Shown: positions 27,202-37,008 of the stretch, piece after piece
Position numbering within the stretch: the first letter of the stretch is position 1
Layout: each line of letters begins with the position of its first letter
Assembly: GCF_019449565.1 (NCBI RefSeq)
Contig: NZ_JAGRPM010000025.1
Span: 1-64,000 of the forward strand
Source: Rhodoblastus sp.
GTDB lineage: Bacteria > Pseudomonadota > Alphaproteobacteria > Rhizobiales > Beijerinckiaceae
Length of the DNA stretch: 64,000 bases
Reading direction: 5' to 3'
Translations under genes and position numbers: made by a program
The notes under the pieces: generated by a model
Databases searched by the model: none
What the model was told of the DNA's origin: nothing
Seen by the model: only the letters and a program-made list of their open reading frames with translations

Positions 27202-28812
27202 ATGATGGCGCAGGATACGAATCGCCACCAATCGCGATTCGATCCGGAGGCGGAGGCAAATGCAGTGAAGCATCGGAACTGGGTGCGTTTTCTGGGGCTT
27301 TCCGTCGCCTCCGCAGCCTCGCTTTGCCTTGGCGCCTTCCTCTCCTATCAAGCCGCGATGCAGGCCGAATCGGCGGAAGCGCCTGCTTCCGGGGTGGCTG
27401 CTCTGTTCGGCGCCGCCGGCGCCGAAAACGCTGCGGTTGAGACGCCTGCCGTTCCCGACCAGACCGCCACCATCAAACCCGCTCCGGTCAAGACCGCCGA
27501 AACTCCTACTCCCGCGCCGGAGGATCCCCGCCTAACGGTGCTGGCGAGCCTCCAGCCGGACAACCTGCCCATCTTTTCCTCGTCCGGCGCCTTTCCTGGC
27601 GGCTTGGCCGGGTCGTCGTCGCTGCGCACGGACGATGCGCCGCCGGCCTCACCGTCGCCCGCTCAGGAATCGGCGCTCCCCGAAAGCGACCTCGCAACGC
27701 CAGCCAATCCGCAGTCGCTTCCCCCCGCGTCGGCCTCGCTACCCGAGGGTCAGGCCCTGTTCCATGGCAAGCCGGCCCCGCTGCCGCCGGTCCGTCCGGC
27801 CTCGCTCAAGGCTCCCACGACAATCGCCGCCCTGATCGAGGCCTCGCCTGTCGCCATACCCGCCCTTCCGGCTGCGCCGCAGCCCGTCATTGGTCCTTCT
27901 CCCACGGTCTCCGCCGCGCCACCGGCGCCTGGGGCCACTGTCTCGCCTGCCGCAACCGCGCCGGCTTCGCCTGCCGCCCTCGCTTCTCCGGCCAAGGCGA
28001 CGCCGCCCGCCGCCTCAATGGCCGCCGCCGCTTCGCCGGGCTCCTTCCCGGGCGTCGCCAATGCTCTTGCGGCAGTCACCGCCTCGATCGGCGGCGCGAA
28101 TGCCGCCGTAACGCCGGGCCAGCCGTCGGCCGAGGTTCTGCCTGACGACAACGCCCAGGGCGGCTTCAAGAAGGGTTCGCCCGCCTATGTCCGTATCTTC
28201 AAGAAGGAAGGCGTGCTCGAACTCTGGCTGAAGCGCGGCGACAATTACGCGCTCTACAAGTCCTACCCCGTCTGCAAATGGTCCGGCCAGCTCGGACCCA
28301 AGACCCGTCAGGCGGATTATCAGTCGCCGGAGGGCTTCTATTCCGTCTCGGCGCGCCAGCTCAATCCGAATTCGCACTATCATCTCGCTTTCGATATCGG
28401 CTATCCCAACGCCTATGATCGCCGTCAGGGCTCGACCGGCAGCGCCGTCATGGTTCATGGCGATTGCAAATCGGTCGGCTGTTTCGCGATGACCAATAAT
28501 GGCATTGACGAAATCTACGGCATCGTCGAGGCGGCGTTGCGCAATGGCCAGCGCGAGGTGCCGGTTCATATTTTTCCCTTCCGCATGACGGAAGAGGCGA
28601 TCGCGCGCGAAAGTTCTCCGAAGCAGTTCATGGCCTTCCTCACGCCGGTGAACGCGCAGCCGCAAAGGGATTGGTCGGGCTTCTGGCGCAACCTGAAGGA
28701 AGGCTACGATATGTTCCAGCGTAGCCATGTTCCGCCGGTGGCCTATGCCTGCGGCGACCGCTATGATTTCGGCGCTGGCGCCAGCTCCTGCTCGCGCATC
28801 GCCGGCTGGTAA
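27202..28812 (+). CDS. Anchored L,D-transpeptidase-domain protein (YafK/DpaA type)
   Basis: 536 residues. A short cytoplasmic N-terminus, one transmembrane helix (about 33-52), then about 260 residues of Pro/Ala-rich linker, then a YkuD-like catalytic domain from about residue 325. The active-site motif HGDCKSVGCFAM is present, with His419 and Cys427. YafK-type members cut or form meso-DAP crosslinks or detach Lpp from peptidoglycan; which of these applies is unknown. Two adjacent ATGs (27202, 27205) lack a strong SD, so the exact start is uncertain. The linker probably spans the periplasm. Confidence 0.88.
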   Translation: MMAQDTNRHQSRFDPEAEANAVKHRNWVRFLGLSVASAASLCLGAFLSYQAAMQAESAEAPASGVAALFGAAGAENAAVETPAVPDQTATIKPAPVKTAETPTPAPEDPRLTVLASLQPDNLPIFSSSGAFPGGLAGSSSLRTDDAPPASPSPAQESALPESDLATPANPQSLPPASASLPEGQALFHGKPAPLPPVRPASLKAPTTIAALIEASPVAIPALPAAPQPVIGPSPTVSAAPPAPGATVSPAATAPASPAALASPAKATPPAASMAAAASPGSFPGVANALAAVTASIGGANAAVTPGQPSAEVLPDDNAQGGFKKGSPAYVRIFKKEGVLELWLKRGDNYALYKSYPVCKWSGQLGPKTRQADYQSPEGFYSVSARQLNPNSHYHLAFDIGYPNAYDRRQGSTGSAVMVHGDCKSVGCFAMTNNGIDEIYGIVEAALRNGQREVPVHIFPFRMTEEAIARESSPKQFMAFLTPVNAQPQRDWSGFWRNLKEGYDMFQRSHVPPVAYACGDRYDFGAGASSCSRIAGW

Positions 28813-28931
28813 GCGGCCCGGCGGCTGAAATCTTTTTCCCCATCTGGCGGCCGCGTCGGCGCCCCGTTATGATCGCATCGCCCGCGCTTCAATCCGATGC
28901 GCGGGCAATATTTTCGGTAAAGGAAGGCATC

Positions 28932-29222
28932 ATGGCTATCGTCGGCACGTGGAAACTGTCGCTGGAAACGCCTTTCGGCGTTCAGACTCCCTCTTTGCGG
29001 ATCAATGCCGACGGCACCGGCGGACTCATCTCGCCGATCGGCGAGGCGCCTCTGAACGATCTGGTGCTGGAAGACGACACGGCGGAATTCAGCGCGAGCG
29101 TTCCGACGCCAATGGGCAATTTCGCCATCGGCTTCAGCGTCAAGGCCAGCGGCGACGCGCTTGCGGGCACCTTCACCTCGCCGCTCGGCGCCACCGATTT
29201 CACCGGCGTGCGCGAGGCCTGA
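28932..29222 (+). CDS. Conserved small protein, function unknown
   Basis: 96 residues starting MAIVGTWKLSLETPFG after AAAGGAAGG. The pattern of alternating hydrophobic strands with the closing TGVREA suggests a small beta-barrel or lipocalin-like fold. Similar short proteins occur in alphaproteobacteria as unannotated products (from memory, not searched). It ends 18 bp from the convergent hydrolase gene. Confidence 0.7.
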   Translation: MAIVGTWKLSLETPFGVQTPSLRINADGTGGLISPIGEAPLNDLVLEDDTAEFSASVPTPMGNFAIGFSVKASGDALAGTFTSPLGATDFTGVREA

Positions 29223-29240
29223 GCCTCATCCCTGCAAGAC

Positions 29241-30119
29241 TCAGCCTGTTGGGGCGGCGTCGACTTCGTTGACGAAGGCGGCGATCCGCTCAAGGGTTGG
29301 CGAATCCAGCAGCAGCGGCGCGTGGCCCTGGCCCGGCACGACATGGGTCTGGCAAAGCGGATTGCGCGCCGCCATTTCTGCATGGACCTCGGGCGTCAAG
29401 AGGTCCGAATTCTCCCCGCGCAGGGCGAGAATGGGCGCCTTGAGAGCGCAGAACTGTGGCCAGAAATCCGGCAGTGGCGCCTCGGGGTCGAATGATTCCA
29501 TGGTTCGCGCCAATTGCGGATCATAGGACAGGCGCAGCCGCTCCGGCGTGATGTTCAGCGAATTTTCCGCATAGAACCGCCATTGCTCGTCGGGCACGTC
29601 GGGAAAGCGTGGGCCCATGACGCGCCTGTAATGCGCCACCGCCTCGTCGAGATCGCGGAGCAGGGGCAGGTGGCCAATGTAATTCTTGATATTGGCGAGG
29701 CCGGCGGGGTTGAGCTGCGGGCCGACGTCATTGAGGATCAGACCTTTGACGAGGTCGGGACGGACGCCGCCGAGCGTCAGGGCGTGAAGGCCGCCGCGTG
29801 ACAGGCCGATGAAGATGGCAGAGTCGATACCCAAGGCGTCGATGACCGTCAGGATGTCCGCGAATTCGATCGGGAAGGAATAATGGGTCCAGTCGGGGTC
29901 CCAGTCCGAACCGCCGCGCCCGCGATAATCAATGCCGACGATCCGCCTGTGCGTGCGCGTGCTCAGGAAGAGCGCCAGCACGACGAAATCGCGCGCCGGA
30001 CGCGTCAGGCCCGGCAGGCAGATGACGGGGACCGAGCCGCTCTCCGCGCCGAAGTCGAGGGCGTGCAAGTTCAGCCCGTCGGCGGATTTGAAAAAATGAC
30101 TTTGCAGCTTCTCGCTCAC
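29241..30119 (-). CDS. Alpha/beta hydrolase
   Basis: 292 residues with GTG start. The nucleophile elbow GLSRGGLHAL, the oxyanion region VICLPGLTRPARDF and a C-terminal His in GQGHAPLLLD mark the alpha/beta hydrolase fold. YRGRGGSDWDPD is typical of the esterase or epoxide hydrolase-like branch. The substrate is unknown. It lies 52 bp downstream of smpB on the same strand. Confidence 0.9.
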   Translation of the reverse strand: MSEKLQSHFFKSADGLNLHALDFGAESGSVPVICLPGLTRPARDFVVLALFLSTRTHRRIVGIDYRGRGGSDWDPDWTHYSFPIEFADILTVIDALGIDSAIFIGLSRGGLHALTLGGVRPDLVKGLILNDVGPQLNPAGLANIKNYIGHLPLLRDLDEAVAHYRRVMGPRFPDVPDEQWRFYAENSLNITPERLRLSYDPQLARTMESFDPEAPLPDFWPQFCALKAPILALRGENSDLLTPEVHAEMAARNPLCQTHVVPGQGHAPLLLDSPTLERIAAFVNEVDAAPTG

Positions 30120-30171
30120 GCGAGCCCCTCCCGCATTTCAGCGACGCGGTTTTCGCCGGGGCGTCGCCACG

Positions 30172-30648
30172 TCAGTCGCGCTGTTTCAGGAGCCGGCCTT
30201 TTTCGCGGTTCCAGTCGCGCTGTTTTTCTGTTTCGCGCTTATCGTGCAATTGCTTGCCCTTGCCGAGAGCGATCTCGACCTTGGCGCGGCCTTGCGCGTT
30301 GAAATATAGCTTAAGCGGCACGATCGTCATGCCCTCTCTTTGGACGCCCTGCGAAAGTTTCGCGATTTCGCGCTGCTTGAGCAGGAGTTTGCGGAGGCGC
30401 TTTGGTTCGTGGTTGAAGCGGTTGCCGGCGAGATATTCGGGAATATTGGCGTTCACGAGCCAGATTTCGCCGTGCTTGTCGACGCTGGCGTAGGATTCGG
30501 CGATGGTCGAGCGGCCGGTCCGCAAGCTTTTGACCTCCGTCCCGGTCAGCGCGATGCCCGCCTCGAAAACCTCGCCAATTTCGTAATTGTAACGAGCCTT
30601 GCGATTGTCGGCGACGATCTTGAAGTTTTTTGCTGGTTTTTCCGCCAA
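30172..30648 (-). CDS. smpB: SsrA-binding protein SmpB, TTG start
   Basis: 158 residues. [38 protein letters not shown] and [26 protein letters not shown] are diagnostic; SmpB carries tmRNA to stalled ribosomes for trans-translation. The only start consistent with family length is TTG (30648), with GGAGG about 12 bases upstream. The stop of the paiB-like gene lies one base before it, so coupling is likely. The tmRNA gene itself was not seen here. Confidence 0.95.
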   Translation of the reverse strand: MAEKPAKNFKIVADNRKARYNYEIGEVFEAGIALTGTEVKSLRTGRSTIAESYASVDKHGEIWLVNANIPEYLAGNRFNHEPKRLRKLLLKQREIAKLSQGVQREGMTIVPLKLYFNAQGRAKVEIALGKGKQLHDKRETEKQRDWNREKGRLLKQRD

Positions 30649-30649
30649 T

Positions 30650-31300
30650 TTATGAATGGGCCTCCGGCCCGTCGGTCTGTAGTTTCGCCCGCATCATTGC
30701 GGCAACGGCCTGCGCTTCCGGCGCCGCCTCCCGGCAAAGTCCGGCCATGACGCCGAGCCGGTCGCGTTCATTCCGATTTTGCGACAATTTATATTTGCCG
30801 CGAAGATCGTCGATGACGATCTCAAGGCCTGTGATGGCGCGCAATTGCGCGGCGAGAAAGTCTTTCGGCGCGTCCGACGGCGCCCATGGCGCCGGGCGCT
30901 CAACCTCCTGCTGGGCGGTCAGGTCGGCGAGCTGCGCCGCGATCCAGTCCGGTTCGTCGCGCAGACTCGCGGTTCCCGCAGCCTGGACCATGGCGTAATT
31001 CCAGGTCGGCACGACGCGTCCATGTTCGGCCTTGGATGGATAATAGCCGGGGCTGACATAGGTCTGCGGACCCATGAAGACGACGAGCACGCGCTGCGGC
31101 GAGGCGAGAGTTTGCGACAATGGATTCGCGCGGGCGAAATGGGCGCGCAACGCAACGCCGTCATCGTCGACAATGAAGGGAATTAGATCGGCGCTGGTTC
31201 CTTCGGCGCCCGCCGCAATGACGAGTCCGAGCGGATTCGCGCGAACAAAGGCGATCAGTTCGCCTTTGTCCTCAATGCGAAAAAGCGCGGGCTCATACAT
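30650..31300 (-). CDS. FMN-binding negative transcriptional regulator, PaiB family
   Basis: 216 residues. [29 protein letters not shown] and [30 protein letters not shown] are PaiB signatures. The B. subtilis namesake represses sporulation and protease genes; the fold is a split-barrel FMN-binding domain and the function in alphaproteobacteria is unclear. It sits between dapA and smpB, which are often neighbours in Hyphomicrobiales, so it may be an insertion into that pair. Confidence 0.9.
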   Translation of the reverse strand: MYEPALFRIEDKGELIAFVRANPLGLVIAAGAEGTSADLIPFIVDDDGVALRAHFARANPLSQTLASPQRVLVVFMGPQTYVSPGYYPSKAEHGRVVPTWNYAMVQAAGTASLRDEPDWIAAQLADLTAQQEVERPAPWAPSDAPKDFLAAQLRAITGLEIVIDDLRGKYKLSQNRNERDRLGVMAGLCREAAPEAQAVAAMMRAKLQTDGPEAHS

Positions 31301-31315
31301 TCCGGGTTCCGATCG

Positions 31316-32212
31316 TCAGCCCGCCAGGACGCCGGCATGGACCATGGCCGCGCGGATCGCCGCGCGGGTCTTGTCTGTCGAGCCGACCAGCGGCAGGCGG
31401 ACTTCCTCGCGCGCGCGGCCGAGCAGGCTCAGGCCCGATTTCGCGCCGGTGACGCCGGCTTCAAGGAAGGTCGCGGCGTGCAGCGGCGTCAGGCTGTCCT
31501 GAATGGCGAGCGCCCTGACGTAATCGCCACTGGCGGCGGCCTCCCACAATTGCGCACAGGGACGCGGCGCGATGTTGGACACCACCGAAATGCAGCCGGA
31601 AGCTCCGGCGGCGAAACAGGCCAGAGCCGTCATGTCGTCGCCAGAAAACTGCAGGAAGCCCGGCCCCATGGCCTGACGCTGCATGGAAATGCGCGCGACA
31701 TTGCCGGTGGCGTCCTTGACCCCGGCGATATTGCGCAATTCGTCGGCGCAGCGCTTCATGGTCTCGACCGACATGTCGATCACCGAGCGCGGCGGAATAT
31801 TATAGATGACGATCGGAATGCCGATGGCTTCGTCGATCGCCTTGAAATGCTGGAACAGGCCTTCCTGATTGGGCTTGTTGTAATAGGGCGTCACGACCAG
31901 AACCGCGTCGGCGCCCGCCTTTTCGGCGTGGACGGCGAGTTCGACCGCCTCACGCGTATTGTTGGAGCCGGCGCCGGCGATGACCGGAACGCGGCCCTTC
32001 GTTTCCGCGATGGCGATCTCGACCACGCGCTTGTGCTCGGCATGCGACAGGGTCGGGCTTTCGCCGGTCGTCCCGACCGGGACCAGTCCATGGATGCCGC
32101 TTTCGATCTGCCAATCGATCAAGGCGCGAAACGCGGCCTCGTCCACGGCGTCCTCCTTGAAGGGGGTCACCAGCGCCGTCATCCAGCCTTGCAGTCGCGT
32201 ACCTGTCGCCAT
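31316..32212 (-). CDS. dapA: 4-hydroxy-tetrahydrodipicolinate synthase
   Basis: 298 residues. Condenses pyruvate with aspartate semialdehyde in the lysine and meso-DAP pathway. [27 protein letters not shown] and the Schiff-base lysine region AGVKDATGN are visible. [18 protein letters not shown] after AAGAGG sets the start at 32212; the ATG at 32242 is unlikely. Divergent from the lytic transglycosylase gene. Confidence 0.96.
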   Translation of the reverse strand: MATGTRLQGWMTALVTPFKEDAVDEAAFRALIDWQIESGIHGLVPVGTTGESPTLSHAEHKRVVEIAIAETKGRVPVIAGAGSNNTREAVELAVHAEKAGADAVLVVTPYYNKPNQEGLFQHFKAIDEAIGIPIVIYNIPPRSVIDMSVETMKRCADELRNIAGVKDATGNVARISMQRQAMGPGFLQFSGDDMTALACFAAGASGCISVVSNIAPRPCAQLWEAAASGDYVRALAIQDSLTPLHAATFLEAGVTGAKSGLSLLGRAREEVRLPLVGSTDKTRAAIRAAMVHAGVLAG

Positions 32213-32361
32213 CGCCTCTTTCCGTCCTGCTTCTCGCCGCAAGGGCGCCGCTTTTGGCAGGTTATTAGCCTGGCGCCACTCATAGCGGCTGATTGCGGCG
32301 ACGGGAAGGGGTGCGCAGCTTCCGTCACGTCGAAAGCTGATTTCCTTCGGGCGAGCTTTGG

Positions 32362-32376
32362 TTAACCCGTCGTTAA
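32362..32376 (+). promoter_or_regulatory. Candidate CtrA-binding site
   Basis: TTAA (32362-32365), seven bases, TTAA (32373-32376); on the minus strand it reads TTAA-N7-TTAAC, the full consensus of the alphaproteobacterial cell-cycle regulator CtrA. It lies in the 215-bp divergent region, 52 bp before the preferred start of the transglycosylase gene and 150 bp before dapA. Confidence 0.6.
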
Positions 32377-32427
32377 TTCCCCGGGCGCAGGCTGAAAACT
32401 TACGTGGCGGAGCAACAGGATATCGCG

Positions 32428-34593
32428 ATGAGGATTTTGCGTATGGACCGAAGGCTGACGGGCGCCGCCCTGGCGACCGCTTTCTGCCTCGTCATACCAG
32501 CCGAGCAGCAAATCGCGCGTCGAATCCATATCCCGGCCGCTCCTGTCTCTCCTCACGCCCCTTTCGGCAGCCTTCCGGCCTCCGTCGCCCCGCTGGATTC
32601 CGAAGCTGTGGCGCAGGGCGACGGCGCCTGGAGCGCGCCAGATCCCTCCAAATTCGCCGGCGGCTCGCCGGACAGCGAAGCGCGCGCGGCGCAGGCTGCG
32701 GCGCTCGGCTATGACCTCGCGGGCGCGAGCGAGGCGCTTGAAGCCTATGCCGCAGGGCAGGGACAGGCGGGAGACGCCGTTCTGGCGACGAAGGACCCCG
32801 TCGTGCGCGCCGCCGTGGAATGGGCCTTTGTGCGGCTTCATCCGGGCGAGGCGGGCCTCGCGCGTGTCGCCAGTTTCATCCGTTCCCATGCCGATTGGCC
32901 GGTCGCGGGGCTGCGCAAGCGCGCGGACGAACTGGCCGGTGGCGAAGGCGCGAAGCCGGAGCGCGTCGCCGCATTTTTCGCCGAATTTCCGCCAGTCTCG
33001 CCGCCCGGCCAGATCTCCTATGCCGAAATGCTCAACGCCGATCCCGCCCGAACGGCGGAAGCGGCGCAAATCGCCCGCGACGTCTGGCGCGACAGCGACC
33101 TGACGCCATTGCAGGAAAAGCGCCTGCTCAAGACCTTTTCCGGCGTGCTGACCGCCGCCGATCACATCTACCGCGCCGACCGGCTGATGCTGCGCGAGCA
33201 GCGCTCGGCCGCCGCGCGCGCCTCGGCCTTGGCGGGCAAGGACGCCCAGGCGCTCTTCCGCGCTCAGGCCGATCTCGCCAATGACGCCAGCTGGGCCAAG
33301 GTTTCGGGCCGCGTGCCGGCGAGTCTGCGCGACGATCCGGCTTTGCTCTATCTGCGTATCCACAGCGAGCGCCACGCGGAGCATATCGACGAGGCGGCGA
33401 AACTCATGCTCGCCGCGCCGCGTGAGCAGTCGAAACTGACGAGCCCCGACGACTGGTGGACCGAACGCCGCCTGATCGCGCGCAAATTGCTCGATTCCGG
33501 CGACGCCCAGCGCGCCTATCGCCTTTGCGCCGAACATGCGGCGGCTTCCACCGAGGCGCAGATCGAGGCCGAGTTCCACTCCGGCTGGATCGCGCTGCGG
33601 TTCCTGAACGATCCGGCGCTCGCCGCGCCTCATTTCGACAAGCTGGCGCAGATCGCGCGCAAGCCCCATTCGGTCAGCCGGGCCGCCTATTGGCAGGGAC
33701 GCGTCGCCGAGGCGCGCGGACTGGACGCCAAGCCCTTTTACGCCCGCGCCGCAAATGAGACCGAGACCTTCTACGGCCAGCTCGCCCGAGCCAAGCTGGG
33801 CGACGAGCCGGTCGTGCTGCGTCCGGCGGCCGTGGCCGCGGAAGGCGACGCCCGCGCCGATTCCGTGCGCGCGGTCGAATTGCTGTTCGCGCTCGGCCAG
33901 AAAGACGCCGCGCGCCTGCTTGCGCTGGAAAGCGCCGCCGTCCTGACCGCGCCCGAGCAGATGGCCGCGCTGTCGCGCCTGATCGAGGCGAATAGCGACG
34001 CCAATACCGCCTTGATCGCGGGCAAGGCGGCGCTGCATCGCGGCATGGCGATCGACAGCCTGGCTTTTCCGCTCAATGGCGTGCCGCAATATTCCGAACT
34101 CGCGAATTCGGCCAGCCGCCCGATGGTTCTGGCGATCGCACGGCAGGAGAGCGCCTTCAACGCCACGGCGAAATCCGGCGCGGGTGCCTTCGGGCTGATG
34201 CAGATGATCGAACCGACCGCGCGCAAGGCGGCCAAGAGCGCCGGCGTGGCGTTCGATCAGGCGCGGCTGAAGACCGACGCCGCGTTCAACGCTCAGCTCG
34301 GGGCCTTTCATCTTGGGCAGTTGCTCGGCGAATATCGCGGCTCGCATGTGCTCGCCTTCGCCGCCTATAACGCGGGCGGCGGCAATGTCGGCGACTGGAT
34401 CAAGGCCTATGGCGATCCGCGCAATCCGCTGGTCGATCCGATCGACTGGATCGAGCGCATTCCCTTCACCGAAACGCGCAACTACGTGCAGCGCATCGTC
34501 GAGAACCTGCATATCTACCGCGCCCGGCTGAGCGATCCGGCGCCGAACCTGTTCGCCGTCGATCTGCGGCAGAAGGTCGCCGCGAAAGACTAA
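32428..34593 (+). CDS. Soluble lytic transglycosylase (Slt family)
   Basis: 721 residues from ATG 32428 (AGGA 7 bases upstream); a GTG at 32404 would add eight. An N-terminal signal-like hydrophobic stretch points to the periplasm. Most of the protein is an alpha-helical superhelix; the catalytic SLT domain is C-terminal (about 550-700) with the catalytic Glu in [23 protein letters not shown] and the [12 protein letters not shown] motif. It cleaves MurNAc-GlcNAc bonds to form 1,6-anhydro-MurNAc, the substrate of AnmK at 23068. A CtrA-like box lies just upstream. Confidence 0.92.
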   Translation: MRILRMDRRLTGAALATAFCLVIPAEQQIARRIHIPAAPVSPHAPFGSLPASVAPLDSEAVAQGDGAWSAPDPSKFAGGSPDSEARAAQAAALGYDLAGASEALEAYAAGQGQAGDAVLATKDPVVRAAVEWAFVRLHPGEAGLARVASFIRSHADWPVAGLRKRADELAGGEGAKPERVAAFFAEFPPVSPPGQISYAEMLNADPARTAEAAQIARDVWRDSDLTPLQEKRLLKTFSGVLTAADHIYRADRLMLREQRSAAARASALAGKDAQALFRAQADLANDASWAKVSGRVPASLRDDPALLYLRIHSERHAEHIDEAAKLMLAAPREQSKLTSPDDWWTERRLIARKLLDSGDAQRAYRLCAEHAAASTEAQIEAEFHSGWIALRFLNDPALAAPHFDKLAQIARKPHSVSRAAYWQGRVAEARGLDAKPFYARAANETETFYGQLARAKLGDEPVVLRPAAVAAEGDARADSVRAVELLFALGQKDAARLLALESAAVLTAPEQMAALSRLIEANSDANTALIAGKAALHRGMAIDSLAFPLNGVPQYSELANSASRPMVLAIARQESAFNATAKSGAGAFGLMQMIEPTARKAAKSAGVAFDQARLKTDAAFNAQLGAFHLGQLLGEYRGSHVLAFAAYNAGGGNVGDWIKAYGDPRNPLVDPIDWIERIPFTETRNYVQRIVENLHIYRARLSDPAPNLFAVDLRQKVAAKD

Positions 34594-34599
34594 ATCAGG

Positions 34600-35280
34600 T
34601 CAGCCCGCGCGAAGCTCTGCGGCCAGTCGCACGAAGACGGAATCGAACATCTCCTGCGTCAACACGCCGGTATTGGTGTTGTAACGCGAGCAATGATAGC
34701 TGTCGCACAGGGTGAGGTTCCGGGCGCTCAGGCGATGAACCGCGCCATGCGCGAAGGGAAAAGCCTTTGCCTTTTCCCCGAACAGTCTGAGTGCGCTGTC
34801 ATGGGCGATGCGGCCGAGGCAGAGGATGAAGCGCAGCTTCGGCATGGCCGCTATTTCCCGAACCAGAAAATCACGACAGGCGGAAATCTCCTGCGGCGTT
34901 GGCTTGTTTTGCGGGGGAACGCAGCGCACGGCGTTCGAAATCCGGCAATTGTTTAGATGCAAACCATCGTCCGCGCTTTCGCAATAATTTCCCGAGGCGA
35001 AACCATGCCGGATCAAGGTCGGATAGAGCAGATCGCCGGCCCAGTCGCCCGTGAAGGGCCGTCCGGTGCGATTGGCCCCATGCAAACCCGGCGCGAGTCC
35101 GAGAATCAGGACGGACGCGTCCAGCGCGCCGAAAGCGGGCACAGGGGCGTTATGCGCCCCCGGCAAAGCATAGCGATTTCCCGCGCGAAATTCCGCGAGG
35201 CGGGGACACAAGGCGCAATCCGGAGCTGGCTCGGCAAAGGATCCGGTCTCCGCAAAAGAAAGAGGCGCTTCCCGTTTCAT
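34600..35280 (-). CDS. Uracil-DNA glycosylase, family 5 (iron-sulfur type)
   Basis: 226 residues. CALCPRLAEFR near the N-terminus and two later cysteines (AVRCVPP, SACRDF) fit the 4Fe-4S cluster of family 4/5 UDGs. GLAPGLHGANRTGRPFTGD is the type-5 motif A and HCSRYNTNTGVLT motif B. The start at 35280 has AGAGG at 7 bases; an ATG at 35325 overlaps less convincingly. It ends 6 bp from the convergent transglycosylase gene and follows the NYN gene on the same strand. Confidence 0.88.
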   Translation of the reverse strand: MKREAPLSFAETGSFAEPAPDCALCPRLAEFRAGNRYALPGAHNAPVPAFGALDASVLILGLAPGLHGANRTGRPFTGDWAGDLLYPTLIRHGFASGNYCESADDGLHLNNCRISNAVRCVPPQNKPTPQEISACRDFLVREIAAMPKLRFILCLGRIAHDSALRLFGEKAKAFPFAHGAVHRLSARNLTLCDSYHCSRYNTNTGVLTQEMFDSVFVRLAAELRAG

Positions 35281-35335
35281 CGGTGCGCCTCTTTGCTGGA
35301 TCTGCTCTTGAACCCGCGCCGCCATGCTCGGCAGG

Positions 35336-35953
35336 TCATTCGTCGTCCGACACGGTCTCATGCGGCATAGCAGTCGTCGGCGTGACGGGACGGCGCTCCT
35401 GGAAGCGCTGCAGGCGCTCGGTGCGGTCGGCGGGATCGCGGCCGATTTTGTTGACGAGATGGACCAGATCGACAAATTCGTCAGCCTGGCGACGCAATTC
35501 GTCGGCGACCATAGGCGGCTGGGTCGTTATGGTCGACAGCACCGAGACGCGCACGCCCTTGCGCTGGACCGCCTCGACCAGCGAGCGGAAGTCGCCGTCG
35601 CCCGAAAACAGCACCATGTGGTCGATGTGATCGGCCATTTCCATGGCGTCCACGGCGAGTTCGATATCCATGTTGCCCTTGACCTTACGGCGGCCGAGCG
35701 CGTCCACGAATTCCTTGGCGGGTTTGGTGACGACCGCATAGCCATTGTAATCGAGCCAGTCGATCAACGGACGAATCGAGGAATATTCCTGATCCTCAAC
35801 CAAGGCCGTGTAATAAAACGCGCGCAGCAGGCGGCCCTTGGACTGAAACTCTTTCAAGAGGCGCTTGTAGTCAATGTCGAAGCCGAGTGATTTCGCGGTC
35901 GCGTAAAGATTTGCTCCGTCAATGAATAAAGCGATGCGTTCCTGATCTGCCAT
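35336..35953 (-). CDS. NYN domain protein, LabA/DUF88 family
   Basis: 205 residues. ERIALFIDGANLYATAKSLGF and MVLFSGDGDFRSLVEAVQRKG carry the paired acidic residues of the NYN (PIN-like) nuclease fold; LabA-type members are presumed RNases. The last 30 residues are disordered and polar. In Hyphomicrobiales this gene is commonly found beside rpoZ-rsh (established context, from memory). It is divergent from rpoZ across 472 bp. Confidence 0.9.
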   Translation of the reverse strand: MADQERIALFIDGANLYATAKSLGFDIDYKRLLKEFQSKGRLLRAFYYTALVEDQEYSSIRPLIDWLDYNGYAVVTKPAKEFVDALGRRKVKGNMDIELAVDAMEMADHIDHMVLFSGDGDFRSLVEAVQRKGVRVSVLSTITTQPPMVADELRRQADEFVDLVHLVNKIGRDPADRTERLQRFQERRPVTPTTAMPHETVSDDE

Positions 35954-36425
35954 TATGTTTTTCCATTTCCGGTTGTGCTAAAGCTACGCACAATTCGCAA
36001 GTGTTATGATTTAGAGTCGATTTACTCCAAAACTGGCCAAAAGCAAGTTTCATCATCATGAAGATTTGGACAGATTCGTGTTAACTCTCCTGTCGTGCTC
36101 TGGCCAGATGGCTGCGTCGTCCATTTCCGATCGACAAGGCTGCTTTGATCGCCCTAACTTCGGGGTTTGCTCGGTTGCGCCCTCGATCGGCTGGATGTCC
36201 ATCAGGATTGGACCGCGCGCGTTCGCGTCTCGGAACTCTAGTGTAAGCGACCTGGAGAATATTGTTCCAATCCGTCATAATTCCTTTCCTCGTAAAAGCC
36301 AATTGGGACATTTTGACGGAAAAGGCTTGACCCGTCGCAAAAATTGCGAAACTTGCCCCGATGGGCATTTTTATGTAGTACAATTGGAAATTCCCGATCG
36401 CCCGATGTTTTGAGGAGCTGGCCGA
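35954..36425. other. 472-bp intergenic region upstream of rpoZ
   Basis: This region is richer in A+T than its surroundings. It includes an inverted repeat TCGCAA-AAA-TTGCGA (36335-36349), a CTTGAC hexamer at 36326 and a TACAAT hexamer at 36379, none at ideal spacing. A possible 65-codon minus-strand frame (36278-36081) has GAGGAAAGGA upstream but an Arg-rich composition with no recognisable motif; I do not call it a gene. The rpoZ promoter probably lies here. Confidence 0.4.
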
Positions 36426-36809
36426 ATGGCGCGCGTCACCGTTGAAGATTGCATCGACAAGGTCGATAACCGTTTCGATCTCGTCCTGCTGGCCAGCCAT
36501 CGCGCGCGGATGATCTCATCCGGCTCGCAGATCACCGTCGCCCGCGACAATGACAAGAATCCGGTCGTCGCCCTGCGCGAGATCGCCGATTCGATGATCG
36601 CGCCCGACGATCTGAAGGAAGATTTCATCCATTCGCTGCAGAAGCATGTCGAGGTCGACGAGCCCGAAGCCGAGGTCGTGCCGACCCTCGTGACGCCCGC
36701 CAGCGACGCGGCCGGCGACGTCCAGTTCGATCGCATGACTGAGGAAGACCTGCTGCGCGGTCTCGAAGGCCTGGTGCCTCCGGCCGAGACGGACGACGAT
36801 TCGGAATAA
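36426..36809 (+). CDS. rpoZ: RNA polymerase omega subunit
   Basis: 127 residues. [31 protein letters not shown] is the conserved N-terminus; omega helps fold beta-prime and forms one ppGpp site in E. coli. The acidic tail after residue 70 is longer than in E. coli, as in other alphaproteobacteria. GAGGAGC precedes the ATG. rsh, the ppGpp synthetase/hydrolase gene, follows after a terminator. Confidence 0.96.
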   Translation: MARVTVEDCIDKVDNRFDLVLLASHRARMISSGSQITVARDNDKNPVVALREIADSMIAPDDLKEDFIHSLQKHVEVDEPEAEVVPTLVTPASDAAGDVQFDRMTEEDLLRGLEGLVPPAETDDDSE

Positions 36810-36850
36810 CAACCGCTCGCGCCGCCCATAGCGGCGACGACGGAAGGAAC

Positions 36851-36882
36851 GCCTCCCGCTAATCATTTGCGGGGGGCTTTTT
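36851..36882 (+). terminator. Intrinsic terminator after rpoZ
   Basis: GCCTCCCGC (36851-36859) pairs with GCGGGGGGC (36869-36877, one wobble) and is followed by TTTTTC. It separates rpoZ from rsh. Confidence 0.82.
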
Positions 36883-37008
36883 CTTGCGCGTTTGCGCGCG
36901 GATTTGACCTAAATTCATCGCCCAAATCGCTTGCTCAACTCCGCCACGGCGTCGATAGTAGCAAGGTGGAATTTGTGGGAGCGGTGGGCCGCAGGGAATG
37001 TCTTCAGC

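Noticed and set aside
32362..34512. 716-codon open frame opposite the lytic transglycosylase
   Set aside because: It has no recognisable motif; the SLT catalytic motif and signal peptide are in the plus frame.
36066..36413. Plus-strand 115-codon frame in the gap before rpoZ
   Set aside because: No ribosome-binding site, no motif, and it overlaps the probable rpoZ promoter.
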